Of a stretch of 64,000 bases of DNA, positions 21,473-34,503 are shown in pieces (the first letter of the stretch is position 1; each line of letters begins with the position of its first letter). The DNA is from Sorghum bicolor. Its lineage: Eukaryota > Streptophyta > Magnoliopsida > Poales > Poaceae. The stretch spans positions 11,932,174 through 11,996,173 of the forward strand of contig NC_012875.2 in the NCBI RefSeq assembly GCF_000003195.3. Direction: 5' to 3'. A program made the translations under genes and the position numbers. The notes beneath the pieces were generated by a model, which worked only from the letters and a program-made list of their open reading frames with translations, had not been told where the DNA came from and searched no databases.

Positions 21473-22321
21473 AAGACTTTCCTACACATACCCTTTTCTC
21501 ATAAGTTCTTCCACTTATTGCTAAATTTCTTTTGTTTCCTCCAGATTAGTGCAGTTTGGAATTAAAGCATCGAGAACAAGGTCAATTTGATGTTCAATTC
21601 CTCTATTAGGTGACAGCCCCAATGGTACCTCATCTAGAAAGACATCCTCATATTCCCGTAACACATTAAAAACAACACTTGGCAAAGTAGAGGATAAGTC
21701 GTTATTGGAAGAAAAATCTTGTATAGGAGTACAAAGAATGTGGCATTGGGTTCACTCAATTCTTTTAAAACCCCTTTCCTAGCCATCGTAACTAATCCCT
21801 CTTTTCCCATTATCTTAGTTCTTTGTGGCTGTGGGGTTCTATTTGGCTTTGGAAACACTCCCTCACTATTTTTGTGGGTCACTCGCAAGTGGTTCTCGCT
21901 CTCTCGCTGTTTTCTTTTTAGATCATCCTTCAAAATTTCCTACAGTGTTAAAGGGAGCAAAGAAAATCGCTCTCCTTTGTACATGAAAGCTAGCTTGTTG
22001 GTTCTTCCAAAGATCTGAACATCACGATCATATAACTAAGGTCTTCCTAGCAGCAGTTGACATGCTTGCATAGGCACCACATCGCACTCCACATGATCAT
22101 TATACCTCCCAATAGAGAAAGGAACTGCCACAACATGGTTCACACATAGCGCACCACAATAGTTCAGCCACTGCATCCTGTATGGATTAGCATGATGCCT
22201 TTGTTTTAGCTCCATTGTATCAACTAATTCTTGAGTAGCAATGTTGTTGCTGCTACAATTGTCAACAACAATTCAATACAACTTTTCTTTGATCATGCCT
22301 CGAGTGTGTAAAAGACGGTGC
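21473..22321 (-). pseudogene. E: protease and start of RT
   Basis: Read right to left from 22321: a protease with NNIATQELVDTM, the NPYRMQWLN motif, then CDVVPMQACQLLLGRP and a charged spacer. After stops, the RT N-terminus follows (VPLGLSPNRGIEHQIDL, then NLEETKEI and ELMRKGYV). The sequence ends at the insertion of A. Several stops are present. Confidence 0.8.
22317..22321. repeat. Target-site duplication of D, left copy
   Basis: GGTGC immediately before the LTR. The matching copy is at 39239-39243. Confidence 0.9.
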
Positions 22322-22915
22322 TGTTGACACCATATTTTGACACAAATCAGGAAAGTCAATGAAGCCTGGATCGGCAGATGGAGAAGTAATGACTGGCTGA
22401 TGAGGAAGTTGTCGATGGCCTATGATACCGATGATAAGGCAGTAAGAAGGAGATATGGTTAAGTCCGGGAACGATGGTTGGTCGGTGCCGATGGCTGTTT
22501 TTGCCGATTGCCGATGCCAATGGAGGATGATTTGCTGATGATGGTGAAGGGAGACACAGGAGTCGTCAGAAGGACAGTGGTGGTGTGCTGATCACCCAGG
22601 AAGCGTAAATTGTTATTTTCCATAATTATTAAAGTTTATTTTATGTATGAGTTCTGTTTGATTTGGAATTAGAATCCTAGTCGTATTTGGTTGTGTTTCT
22701 TTAGGATAGAGTATAAATATAGACCTAATGGCGATGTAAGAGACAATCCAATCAATATCAAATACAAGTTTTACATCTACTTTCGCATCTACTTTTCGAC
22801 GACTTCATCAACTCGCATATTTTTTTTTACTTCTGAGTTCTTAAGAATTCTTTGAGTCATACTTGACGAGTTCTTGAGTTCCGCGTGAATACCGTTTGGT
22901 CGTGACATCCGGGCG
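22322..22915 (+). mobile_element. D: 5' LTR, left segment
   Basis: The LTR starts TGTTGACACC. The TATA box TATAAATA is at 22712-22719. It is interrupted at 22915 by K and resumes at 27503. Total length without K and its duplicated GGGCG is 725 bp. Confidence 0.9.
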
Positions 22916-25900
22916 TGTCACAGAACCGACCAAATTATATGAGTTCAAGTGTAGAAACGATCGACAAGCAATCAAGTTTCCAAACTTGAGCCCATATAAT
23001 CCCGGTAGTCAATTGAAATCACGAAGGACTTCAAACCAACTTGCAACAAACCAAGATCGTAATAGTTCAACATAAACACAACGAATGTTACAAAGTCATA
23101 CATTGCCGTCGAAGCGGCACCACATCGGAGTCTTAAGTTATTACAACACTTGTCCAAAGTAGCGGAAGCAAAATAGTTACACACACATTCCAAAGTTCAG
23201 TTCATAAGTTTGAGTTACTGCCAGAGCCTACACCATCCTTCGAAAAGCAACAGGTACGAAGTTGTTAGAGAACCGTGCCCAACGGTTAGTCCTCAACCCC
23301 AGCGGGATGGAGACAGGTCTTGCAGAAACCGATATAGAAGATGTCATCTGCAACAGGTGGGAATAAACCCTGAGTACGAGAATGTACTCAGCTAGACTTA
23401 CCCGTCTAGGAAAACATAAGAGACACCAAGGATCATGCAAGGCTAAGATATAAAAGTAGAGCTGGTTGACCCGACATTTTTGCCAAAAGCCTTTATTAAG
23501 ACTAACACAATGTAAGAGCATCATATTTATTTATCATCAGCCTACCACTAGATTAGCACCTGTACTACAACACATCACTTGATTATTACAAGCAATAATA
23601 ACCATATCAAGTTCATCATATGTTCTTCTTGCTATTATCATTATCTTGAACCAAGTTCATTAGTGGATGCTACGTTTGCCGCTGCTCTGTCAAGTTCTCA
23701 CTGACCGGGAGAGACGGCGATTCGAATCGAATTCCTATCCAGCTGGAGGGTTATTCCTAGCACTCACCCAAGCATCCCCCGTCGGAGAGCCAACGGGTCA
23801 CCTTTGGTACGACTTAGGAATCGCGGCTCCGATCAGCGCCGCACTCCCAGGGCTACCACTCTGCCAGGGAGGTCAGGAATTTTAACTCACCTGCCTTTGG
23901 GCTTACGCCAATGGTCCCCCGCACACCGCACTTCCTCCGGTAGTGCGCACTTTATACTTGCCGGTCTTCCGGCCTGAGTCATACTACTCGGCTTCGCGGT
24001 CGGAACGAGTTATCCGGCCAACTAAGTGTCAGGCATGCGTTCAACATGACAAGAGGACGTACAACGATCGGTCCTTAGCTGCCACAGACGGAGTTACTAC
24101 AAACTTGCAAAACTCCGCCCGGCTTAAGTCAAATTAATCAGGTTCCATCCACGATAGCACATATAGACCATCGTGATACGACATAACCCTATATCGCGCA
24201 GGTGACAGGATATCACCCGACTTCTACCGATTTAAGCATGGCTAAGCTGCTACTCGATCCTAACTCTATAACCAGGTAGTGGTAAGGTATCTAAACAAGG
24301 ATTGAGTAAAATGCAGCAAAGGTTTCATCACAACTCCTATACTTAATGCAGCAATAGATATAACATATTAAATAAACTTTCAAAAGTAAAGGGAGACTTA
24401 GAATGCTTCGGGGCTTGCCTTTCACGAACGAGGCAGGCTCGTGACTTGGGCACTCAACTTCTTCTTCTGGCTCCTCGGGTCCAACTTGCTGGACCTCCAC
24501 CTCCTGGCTGCCTTCCTGGCCTTCGGGGTTCGCTTGGAGCTCGAAGGAAACTGCCACGTCCGGTGCACCTATTACATGCTCGGTAAATGAGAAGACGTGC
24601 ATACACAAGAATGAATGCTTGATAACATAATGGATTCACTGGGCACCCATTTATGGAGTAAACTTCTAAGTTAACTTACAAGAAAACCACATGAATAAAC
24701 AAACTAAACAAGTTTACTTATAACAGCAAGCACATAAACAGATCAGCTCAGTAAACAAACCATAACTACTGCTACAAAGGTCCAACACACTTAAGTGAGG
24801 ACATTCTGGAAAGCTTATGAAATTGTCTACAAATCATCTTTAAACATCACAGAAAGATTAATAAGTTAAACCAGTCAATTAAACAAAATTCCAGGTTCTG
24901 TCCCAGAAAAACAGAGAGCACCTATTTCTGGAACCTAACTTGGAACAGCCATAACTTTTAAACTACTAGGCCAAATCATTCCAGATTTAAACCACAGCTA
25001 GTTCAATAAGTTTACAACAAGTTTGATTTATATAAGATTCTCAGAAAACCAAATTATCATTAAACAAAAGTTAAATTGCTCCCTTGCTGTCCAGAACAGC
25101 CTTTAACCCTATAATTAATTATTTGATGACATAACCAAAACACAAACCATGCCAACCACATGGCTTATGAGCACAAGCCTATCACAAGGTTACCAGAACA
25201 TCAGATGATAATCCTCAAACATATACTTAACAAGGCATTTATTAATTAATTCTAGAAAAGAGCATATTACAAGATATCAGTCAAGATGCTCAGAAAAATC
25301 TACAAAAATTACAGGAACACAAGTAAAGCATCAAAGCAACACCATGAAAATTTCAGAGCAATTGCACATACCAAATTAAAGATATACATTTACCATGTAG
25401 CTAGGTGCTTATTTCATAAATTGGAAAACATGACTTGTATATTGCCAAACAACAGATTTCAGATTATTTATACATGAGGAATGCCATAAACAGGTTTACT
25501 ACCAAAGTAGAGCACCAGCATAAGTACCAATTATTTTATATAATTTAATCAAGGAAACAAGCCACATTTCAATCATAAATTACATATCAAAGGTGCATTA
25601 ATCCAAAAATCATGAAATATTTATCATAAAATTCTAGTATCACACAGAGGCTACCATAAAATTTTCATGGCAAACTAAACAGTATAACCAGAGATATGAA
25701 TTTTTCCATGAATAAAAAGATTAAATCCTTAATAAATATTTTCCTAGAAAACATGGTTCATTTCATATTTTTATTAAAAACTAGCCATCTCAATGAATAC
25801 CACAAAATTGGTTTCACAATTTATGGATCTCAGAAACAGGAGATATGATTTTTGGAAGAAAGCCAAAAATCAGGATTTTGAATAAAAGAAAAGGAGGGAA

Positions 25901-27497
25901 GGAGAGTGACGCTAACAGTGGGTCCCAGCTGCCAGGTTCTTCTTCCTCACGGCCGAGGCGACTTTCGCCGGCGATTTCTCCGCGACGGCGAGGTCTCCGG
26001 CCAAACCAAGGGCACCAACGTGATCCCCAGACTCTAGCGACTCGATTGATCCCACTTTTCCCACAGCGGAGCCACCGCAAGGGGCTCACCGTCGACGATG
26101 GCTGCTCGGCGGAGGTGCTCGGCGTTACGCCGGAGCCCTCAGGTCGGTAGAGCGCGACCTAAGACCTTCTACAGCACCAGCTAACTACGGCCGAGCTTCC
26201 TAGGTACGCGGCTTGGCTTGAAACTTCGTGGAACACGCTGGCTACGAGAGCGCTCATCTCCGGCGGAAACACGGCGGCGCTGCGCATCGTGTCCGGCGAC
26301 AGAGAGCTCGATAGAGCGTCCACCAAGTGGCGCAAACGCAAGCTAGAAACCTAAGCAACCTCTAGGACCTAACCAGAGACGACGAGAGGCTTCACAGGGC
26401 TCGGCATTGGGCTCGCCGGAAAAGATGGTCACGGCGACCCGATTTGGGGGAAGAAGGGAATGGCGGCTCACCGGTGGATTTCACGGCGAGGTGGTGGGTG
26501 GAGAATGGAGAGCGGGTCACGGCGGAGCTTTGGGTGAAGTTTGGCGAGCAATGGCGCAGCAAGGAACGCGCGCGAGCTCGCCGGAGTTCGCTCGCGACGG
26601 AGAGCTCACGGCGGCCGCGTTTCTGGCGAGAGGGGTGAGGCAGAGAGGAAGTAGACGCGTCCACTCTACGCGGGGCGACGCCGTGGACTTCATGCACGCG
26701 ATGGGAGCTGACAAGCGGGGCCGGAAACGGCGTACGGGCGACAAATGTCGCCGTTGCTCTGCCGCCGGTCGGCCACGTCGGCGAGCTCCATTTCGATTCA
26801 GGCAAAGCGATGGCCGACTGACAGAGCTACTTTGACGACGATTATCTCCTAAACCAGAGCGAACCAGGAGATGATGTAGTTGACAAAGTTGGAGTACTAG
26901 CCGAGTTCCACAACTTTGCCAACTGGAGCAAAAGCTAGATCGGCCTGGATTGAGAGATATAGAGTTTCCTAAATCGATCGAGCAAACTGGTTTCTTTCCA
27001 AGACTTAGAAATTTTTCTAAGTGTTGGAAACAGCCCCAAATCTGCCTTGTGGGTCACTTTTGAGCTATTTGTGTTCATTTTCGTGAGATAGCCATAAAAC
27101 AACTTTTGTTCCTTATAAAATTTGCTACAACTTTGCTGTAGGAAGTTTTGACATGCAAACATTTTATGCAACACTTTTTAAAAGCCTAAGCAAAAGAGGT
27201 TTCTAGGGCCTATTTACACAAGTATGACTTAAAGGCATATTTTGGAGAAGTGATCAACATGAACATTGTTCCCAAGGTTAAGTTAAGCCTAGATAAACTA
27301 ATTACCAAAGCATAGAGCACAAACACAAGCATGGTTCACTCAAACATAAGCATAGGAAGCCTATTTAAGCAATTTAAAACACAATTTTGCAAAGAATGAC
27401 ATGGCTCAAGATAGATGATGATCATGATATGCTTTGAGTGGATGATGATGCTCATGCTATGCACATGATCAATGCAACCATAACACTGGGTGTTACA
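22916..27497 (-). mobile_element. K: solo LTR of a chromovirus
   Basis: A 4582-bp LTR flanked by GGGCG (22911-22915 and 27498-27502), with no interior. It begins TGTCACAGAACC and ends GGGTGTTACA on the plus strand. In element orientation (minus) it starts TGTAACACCC and ends GGTTCTGTGACA, like the LTR ends of A and G. A CpG-rich block at about 25900-26860 and a short acidic frame (24388-24569) correspond to those of A. D's 3' LTR shows the unoccupied site at about 39096-39120. A solo LTR arises by recombination between the two LTRs of a full element. Confidence 0.9.
24388..24569 (-). CDS. Short acidic frame inside the K LTR
   Basis: About 60 codons read on the minus strand: GAPDVAVSFELQ near the start, QEVEVQQVGPEEPEEEVECP in the middle, and GKPRSILSLP at the end. 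It resembles the 19838-19999 frame of A. An AG that could serve as a splice acceptor (AATAG) directly precedes it. Function unknown. Confidence 0.35.
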
Positions 27498-27502
27498 GGG
27501 CG

Positions 27503-27633
27503 CATCGCTGTTGTCGGAACCAAAGTATTTGAGTTACCACCTTTGTCGATTGTAAAGTCAAATCGGCTGGCACGCCTTAACGTTAAATCGGGTATTAGCC
27601 CTTTGTGTTTGCAGATCCACTTTTGCACCAACA
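27503..27633 (+). mobile_element. D: 5' LTR, right segment
   Basis: The end of the 5' LTR, finishing GCACCAACA. It is colinear with 39108-39238 of the 3' LTR. The putative primer-binding site (TGGCACGCCTGG region) starts a few bases downstream, at about 27641; I cannot name its tRNA. Confidence 0.85.
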
Positions 27634-27679
27634 CATCTTTTGGCACGCCTGGTGGGACAAATTCATCATCAAGATCAAT

Positions 27680-30600
27680 ATGCCTACTACTGAAATCGAC
27701 ATGGAAAACATCATCGCTGTAACGGAGGCTGATCTCAGGGATGAGCAGAAGCAGGCAATGGGAAAGGCTATGGAGGAATACAAGCAGCTATGCTTAAAAT
27801 CCTTTAGTGTCAACAAGAGCGGTGATGTAATCCAGAAGCTAGAACTGCCGATGCCTTGGCAGATCATGTTTGAAGCCAATCCTTGTAAATTGCAAGATAT
27901 GGTTGACAATGCTATTAATCGTGCTTTGATCAATCAATCCAGTGTACTGTCCAATACTGTTTTCAACGTCGTGGCTAGAACTTTCAAAGAAGGACAAACA
28001 CCACCGTTATACATGGGTCCGGCCTATCATCAGCCAGGGTTATCATCGGTTACGGCTCCATCGGCTCCTCCGGCCATTTCGGGTACGGAAGTTACTTCTC
28101 CGCCAAGCACATTAGGGATGAATAATGGGCAATCTACACCGATGAGAACTAATCCAGCAACATCAGATGGGCGGATTCAACTCAACACAGATATATCAGC
28201 ATTGACAATGTCAGGATCTGTATTTCAGAACTGTCAGGTTCATCCCAATTGGTGGGGATATGGTATGCCTCTGGAGTTTTTTGCAAAAGGTTCTAGAACA
28301 TCTCAGGTGGCTGATTCTGGAGGAAAAGCTCCTATGACATCGGCACCTCCGGTTTCACCGATGACTCAGATTCCCGAGTATTCTACCACTACTACTGTAA
28401 GGCCTGTTACTGGAAACTTTTAGATGCCAATGTTCGAGACACCTAATGCAAATGCATTGGCAGATTTATTGCCAACGCAACAGAGGTTCATGACTCAGGC
28501 AGGGTATGTCAACCCGGCAATGACAGCTAGTTATCAGCAATTGGCAGGGCCAACGCCGATGAATGCTAACAATGGATGTCCAGGGCAGTTTGTCTTCCCG
28601 CATATGACGTAACAGAACAATCAAGCTACGGGATTCCAGCAGAGACAAATGCAGGTCAGTTTTTAGAATCAAGGACTGGCTAACTAACCGATGAATCTTG
28701 CTCAGCAGATTGGTGGACACCAGACTATGGACAATGTTATGTTCCCTAGAGAACATGCACCTCAGAGACACCTGGAACACTATCAGCAGGTGCCAGAACT
28801 TCAACTAGTACATCGGCAAGATGTCGATGCCTATTGGGTTGATAAGATAGCAGAAGTCATGAGGGATCAGTTCGGATGAAAGTCTAAGATCAATACTTAT
28901 TCTTATCAGACACCGTATCCCCTGCATACGATTTGATTCCACTTCCAAATTGGTACAAGGTGCCAGATTTCACTAAATTCTCTGGACAAGATGACACGTC
29001 GACTATGGAACATGTTAATCGGTTCTTCATCTAGTGTGGAGAAGCTGCCCCGAGATGAGTTAAGAGTTCATCTATTCTCATCATCTTTGTCGGGATCAGC
29101 CTTTACATGGTTTATTTCACTACCTCCAAACACAGTAATTACTTGGGCCAATCTAGAGAAGGAGTTCCATAAGTATTTCTTTTCTGGAGTCCATGAGAAG
29201 AAGATTACCGATTTAGTAAGGCTAAGGCAACGCAATGATGAATCAGTTGAAAGCTTTGTACAGAGGTTGCGGGGTGTTAAAAATAAATGTTAGGGTCTGG
29301 TTCTAGATGATCGGCAACTAGCCGATTTGGCTTTTCAGGGATTGTTGGCACACATCAAAGATAAGTATGCTTCTCAAGGGTTTGAAAGTCTGAGTCATTT
29401 GGTGCAGAGGATTTTTGATCAAGATATCAAGGCTTTTGAGCCTAGGAAAGCTTGGAAAAAAAGGTGTCATTTGTCGATGAGGCAGCAAGTTTAGATTCTG
29501 ATGAAGAACCAGTCATCGGCTTGGCGGAATGGGTAAAGAACAAAAAGCTGATGTCCTGTCCTTTTGGCCAGAAAGAACTAGAAAAGTTTGCTTTTGATAT
29601 TACAAAGGCCAATAGGATATTTGATTTTCTTCTTCAAGAGGGGCAGATTAAACTGTCACCTAATCATGTGATTCCATTGGGAGAAGAGTTGAAAAAGATC
29701 AAGTATTGCAAGTGGCATAATGCAACATCACACAACACAAATGAGTGCAAAGTGTTCAGGCAACACCTGCAATCGGCTATAGAATCTGGGAGAATTAAGT
29801 TTGGTAATTCCAAAACTCAGAAGCCGATGAAGATTGATCAGCATCCTTTCCCCGCAAACATGCTGGATGCCAAAGGTAAGACCAAAGCCTTGACATCAGA
29901 AGCAGCTGAGAGAAACGCATCGGTGGATCCCCAGCATCACGTAACTACCGATGACGCCAAGGGCAAAGGTTTGATTCAGGAGGGTAGCAGCTCTGGGAGA
30001 CCTCATTGATCCGGCATTGTGATCACTCATAGACGACATCGGGAAACATGGCAGCAACATGAAGATCAGTATCGCCATCAACAAGAGGATCGACGCCGAG
30101 AAGTAGAAAGACGTCGACAAGAGTGGAATCGGGACAAAGATCATTGGAATTGCCCCTTCTTTATTTATAGTTGGGACTTGGGAGCAAAACATCAAGTTAC
30201 CAACTGTTAGAGACTGCCCTGAATGCAATGGTTATAATCGATATGATCGGCCAGATCGACGATTCCAGAATGATGATCGACGCTTTAATGAGCCGATCAG
30301 GGGAAGGATGTCAGTTCATGATGGACGTGTTGGGTATTTTCCAAGGAACCAAGAGGAGCTTGAAGAAATGGCAAATGCCCGGGTGCCCGATAAATTTATT
30401 TTCTGTAGGGATGCTAACACTCATCGGGTGGAATCAAGGGAGAATCACTATCAACCAGTGCGGAAGACACAGCTTCCCCAGTAGTGGTGTCCAGAAGGAT
30501 TAACAAGGACACAGAAAAGGAGGACACAGCGAGAAAGGCAGGAAGAATTAAATAGGGAAGAAAAATCTTCTAAGTCTGAAAATCTGCAGTAATCAGATCC
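27680..30600 (+). pseudogene. D: gag
   Basis: The capsid gene of the Tat-type element. The ATG at 27680 opens a long polar N-terminal region rich in Pro, Ser, Thr, Gln and Met. Stops appear at 28421, 28609 and later. The conserved gag core follows: VPDFTKF region, SAFTWFISLPPNTVITW (about 29092-29145), then RLRQRNDESVESFVQRLR. A Cys/His cluster (YCKWHNATSHNTNEC, about 29704-29750) is the family's knuckle-like motif, and a second (NCPFF) lies near 30150. The frame continues with shifts to the protease. F carries a less damaged gag core at 50932-51798. Confidence 0.85.
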
Positions 30601-30631
30601 CAGGGGAAAACGGCCATCGGCAGATGTAAAC

Positions 30632-31297
30632 ATGGTATTTATGTTGCCGATGGAATTTTTTGCACCTTTCAGTGATGATGAAGAGACAGATTTCCCTGAT
30701 CAGATAGCTCAGTTGGCACTTGACCGAATGACAGCTATTTTTGAGAAGCCTTCTGATGATGAAAGACAGCATCTCAAGGCTCTGTTTCTCAAAGATAGAG
30801 TTGATGGGCAGCCGATTTCCAAGATACTCATTGATGGAGGAGCTGCAATTAACATTATGCCATATACAGTATATCTGAAACTTGGTAAAGGAGATCAAGA
30901 TTTGACCAAGACCGATATGATGTTGAAAGATTTTGAAGGGGATGTATCTCCAGTTAAAGGGGCCATATGTGTTGAACTGACCATCTGCAGCAAGACTTTG
31001 CCGATGACTTTCTTTGTTATCAGTGGAAAAGGTGCATATAATTTGCTACTGGGGAGAGATTGGATTCATGCCAATTGTTGTATTCCTTCTACAATGCACC
31101 AGTGCCTTGTTCAGTGGGTAGGCGACAAGATTGAAATTGTCCCCAGAGATTCTTCATATGTCATTGCATTGGCAGAGTCAGATACTTATGAGAAGACCAG
31201 ATGCATTTTAGGGGAAGTTTGGGAGAAAGTTTTTCTCAAGGTTGCCGATTATGAAATTCCACTGATCCAAGCAGTTGGTTTTGATGAAGAGTTTTAA
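30632..31297 (+). CDS. D: protease
   Basis: An open frame of 221 codons. The catalytic loop is IDGGAAINIMP (IDGG at 30830-30841), the DGG form usual for Tat-type proteases. GAYNLLLGRDWIHA forms the C-terminal half. It would cleave the polyprotein. The TAA stop (31295-31297) overlaps the ATG of the RT frame (31297-31299) as TAATG, and F has the same arrangement. This is the least damaged frame of D. Confidence 0.85.
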   Translation: MVFMLPMEFFAPFSDDEETDFPDQIAQLALDRMTAIFEKPSDDERQHLKALFLKDRVDGQPISKILIDGGAAINIMPYTVYLKLGKGDQDLTKTDMMLKDFEGDVSPVKGAICVELTICSKTLPMTFFVISGKGAYNLLLGRDWIHANCCIPSTMHQCLVQWVGDKIEIVPRDSSYVIALAESDTYEKTRCILGEVWEKVFLKVADYEIPLIQAVGFDEEF

Positions 31298-32370
31298 TGC
31301 ATATGTTCGCCGATGATGGAAAGTTAGGACAGGGGTTTACATCGGCTGATGATTTAGTAGAAGTAGATATAGGTAATGATGATAGACCTAGACTTACTTT
31401 TATTAGTGCTAAGTTAGATTCTGAGTGTAAGCAACAATTAACCGATCAGTTGAAAGAATATAAAGATTTATTTGCTTGGGATTATACCGAGATGTCTGGT
31501 TTAGACAGATTGATTGTTGAACATCGGTTGCCTATTAAGTCTGGATTTTGGCCGCATCAGCAACCAGCGCGCCGATGCAACCATAATATTCTTCATGATA
31601 TTAAGGCCGAAATAACCAAACTTATTGAAGCTAAGTTTATTCGGCAATGTCGGTATGTCGAATGGATTTCCAATGTCGTCCCTGTTTATAAAAAGAATGG
31701 AAAGCTTCGTGTTTGCATTGACTTTAGGAATCTTATTAAAGCTACGTGGATGGATGGTTATCCGATGCTAGTTGCTAATCTATTGGTTGATGCTGCGGTT
31801 GGACATCGAATTATTAGTTTCATGGATGGCAATGCAGGGTACAATCAAATATTCATGGCTGAAAAAGATATTCCCAAGACTGCATTTAGATATCCTGGTC
31901 ATGTTGGATAGTTTGAGTGGATAGTCATGACTTTTGGATTGAAAATGTTGGTGCTACTTATCAGAGGGCTATGAATTTATTTTCCACAAATTCATCGGCA
32001 AGTTGGTAGAAATTTATATTGATGATGTGGTGGTCAAGTCTGGAGATTTCATAAAACATCTAGCCGATATGCGAAAAGTATTGGAGTGCACAAGGAAACA
32101 TGGCTTGAAGATGAATCCTAATAAATGTGCTTTCGGTGTATCGGCAGGACAATTTCTTGGTTTTATGGTGCATCAAAGAGAATTTGAAATTAGTTGGAGA
32201 TCCATTGATGCCATCAACAAAATTGTTGCTCCTACCAATAAAACTGAACTTCAATCATTGATCGACAATATTTATTTTATCAGACGATTTATATCTAATT
32301 TGTCGGGTAAGATTCGTGCTTTCAGCCGATCAAGAATTTGTGTAGGGAAAGGAGCAACAATTCGCATTGG
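31297..32370 (+). pseudogene. D: reverse transcriptase
   Basis: The frame starts at the TAATG overlap and reads FADDGKLGQGFTSADDLVEV, then the RT fingers (WISNVVPVYKKNGKLRVCIDFRNL) and palm. A TAG follows near 31909. One A is missing in the run near 31944 compared with F, shifting the frame. The catalytic YIDD is at 32014-32025, followed by GFMVHQR. A short deletion near 32325-32345 relative to F breaks the link to RNase H. Confidence 0.85.
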
Positions 32371-32850
32371 ATGAAATCAAGAATTATTTGAAAAATCCTC
32401 CAGTTTTGGTTCCACCTCAACAAGGAAAGCCCTTCAGATTACATTTGTCTACCGATGATATGGTCATCGGTTCAGGTCTCATTCAAGAATTTGAAGGAAG
32501 GGAGCGTGTGATTTACTATCTAAGTAGAAGATTGATAGATGTCGAGACAAGGTATTCAGCTATTGAAAAATTATGCTTATGCTTGTACTTTTCTTGTGTC
32601 AAATTGAGACATTACTTGCTTTCAGCCGAGTGCACCGTTGTGTGCAAAGATGTTGTAGTCCGGTACATCTTATCAATGCCGATTATGAGTGGTAGAATCG
32701 GTAAATGGATATTAGCATTGTCGGAATTCGACTTACGTTATGAATCGGCTAATGCAGTTAAAGGGCAGATCATGGCCGATTTTGTAACTCAACATTGTGG
32801 TGTGGTGGATGCTTTGGAAATTATTCCTTGGACGCTCTTCTTTGATGGAT
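32367..32850 (+). pseudogene. D: RNase H (retroelement type)
   Basis: The first RNase H of pol: LHLSTDDMVIGSGLIQ, YYLSRRLIDVETRYSAIEK, LRHYLL, and the end region MSGRIGKWILALSEFDL. It would degrade the RNA strand during reverse transcription. The frame leads on into the archaeal-type RNase H. Confidence 0.8.
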
Positions 32851-33255
32851 CTACATGTGATCGGGGGGGCAGGTATCGGTATAGTGCTAATTTCTCCTCG
32901 AGGAAAGAAGTATGAGTTTTCTTTATCGATTGATGCCACATTGACAAATAATCAAGCTGAGTACCAAGCTTTGATAAAAGGAATAGTGTTATTAAAGAAA
33001 GTTCATGCCGATGCTGTTGAAATTTTTGGTGATTCTATGCTTGTTATAAATCAACTGGCTGGGAGTTATGAATGCAGAAGTGAGGTTTTAATAGCATATT
33101 ATGAGAGATGTGTACAATTGTTGAGGGAATTCAGGTATTTCCGATTAGATCATATTCCTTGGTTACATAATGAAGAAGCTAACCGGTTGGCTCAGCATGC
33201 CTCGGGATATCAGCCCATCTTGGAGGTATTATCGGCAGTCAGTGCTGATGATTAG
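32797..33255 (+). pseudogene. D: archaeal-type RNase H
   Basis: A second RNase H domain. FFDGST (first Asp) is near 32840, GIGIVLISPRGKKYEF follows a frame shift in a G-run at about 32866, then NNQAEYQAL (catalytic Glu), FGDSMLVINQ (second Asp) and HNEEANRLAQHA. This extra domain between RNase H and integrase is diagnostic of the Tat lineage. The frame ends TAG at 33253-33255. Confidence 0.85.
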
Positions 33256-34503
33256 AGAAGAGAAATTATTGATTATTTAAAAGATCCATCCAGGAAAGTT
33301 GAGAGGCGTGTTAGGTTTCAAGCTACAAAGTATGTACTCCTTGAGGAAGAATTATATTATCAAACGATAGATGTAGTCTAGCTTAAATGTCTAAGTGATG
33401 ATGAATCTAAAAGCTTGATGAGTGAAATTCATGAGGGTGTGTGTGGAGCACATCAATCGGCTTTCAAGATGATGTGGATGATTCAGAGGAATGGATATTA
33501 TTGGCCAACTATACTTGAGGATTGTTTCAAGTATCTCAAAGGGTGTTAAGGATGTCAAAAGTTTGGCAATATTTAGAGGGCACCCGCATCGGCTATGAAT
33601 CTTATTATTAATCCTTGGCCGTTTTGGGGTTGGGCTATTGATCTCATCGGTCAGATTTATCCGCCATTGAGCAAAGGGCATAAGTTTATCCTTGTTGCTA
33701 CCGATTATTTCACTAAATGGGTTGAGGCTATTCCTTTGAAGAAAGTAACATTAGCTAATATGATTGATTTTGTAAAGGAGCATATTGTTTACCGATTTGG
33801 CATTCCCCAAACAATTGCCACCGATCAGGGTATTATGTTTACATCGGGATAGTTTGATGAGTTTGCAATCGGTATGGGGATTAAGGTGTTGAATTCCTCT
33901 CCTTACTATGCTCAAGCCAATGGGCGAAGCTTCTAACAAAGAGATTATTAAGCTTATTAGACAGAAGATTGAAGAAAACCCTAGGCGATGGCACACACTA
34001 TTCAATGAAGCTTTGTGGTCATATCGGATGGCGTGTCATGGTTCGACCAAAGTGTCACCTTATCTGCTGGTGTATGGACATGATGCAGTACTACCATGGG
34101 AAATCAAAACTGGTTCTAGGTGGATGTTTTCTCAAGATCAGTTATCTACCGATGACTATGCTACTTTGATGAAAGATGAGTTAGACGATTTAGTAGAGCA
34201 TCGGCTATGAGCTTTAATCAGCATAGAAGAAAACAAAAAGGCAGTGGCTAGATGGTATGACATGAAAGTAAAGGCCAAAGAGTTTGCCGAGGGAGATTTA
34301 GTGCGGAAGTTGATTTTACAGATTGGAACTAAAAGTTCAAAGTTTGGAAAGTGGTCTCCTAATTGGGAGGGTCCTTATCGGATAAATCGATCTGCTCTTG
34401 GCAATGCTTATATTTTAGAAACTCTTGAAGGGGTTCAATTTCCCAGAGCGTTAAATAGAAAATATTTAAAGAAATACTACCGTAGTATCTGGATTGATGC
34501 ATA
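33256..34503 (+). pseudogene. D: integrase
   Basis: The N-terminal zinc-binding part reads HEGVCGAH, then two Cys near 33530-33560, with stops at 33379, 33547 and 33577. The core has GWAIDLIGQI (Asp), IATDQGIMFT (Asp), and the Glu region near 33930, where a few codons are lost relative to F. The C-terminal part (SPNWEGPYRINRS) reaches a TAG at 34501-34503. It would insert the cDNA. Frame damage rules out activity. Confidence 0.85.

Noticed and set aside
26392..26835. ORFs of 137 and 142 codons on opposite strands in K
   Set aside because: They overlap almost fully on opposite strands inside a GC-rich solo LTR, with no support for either.
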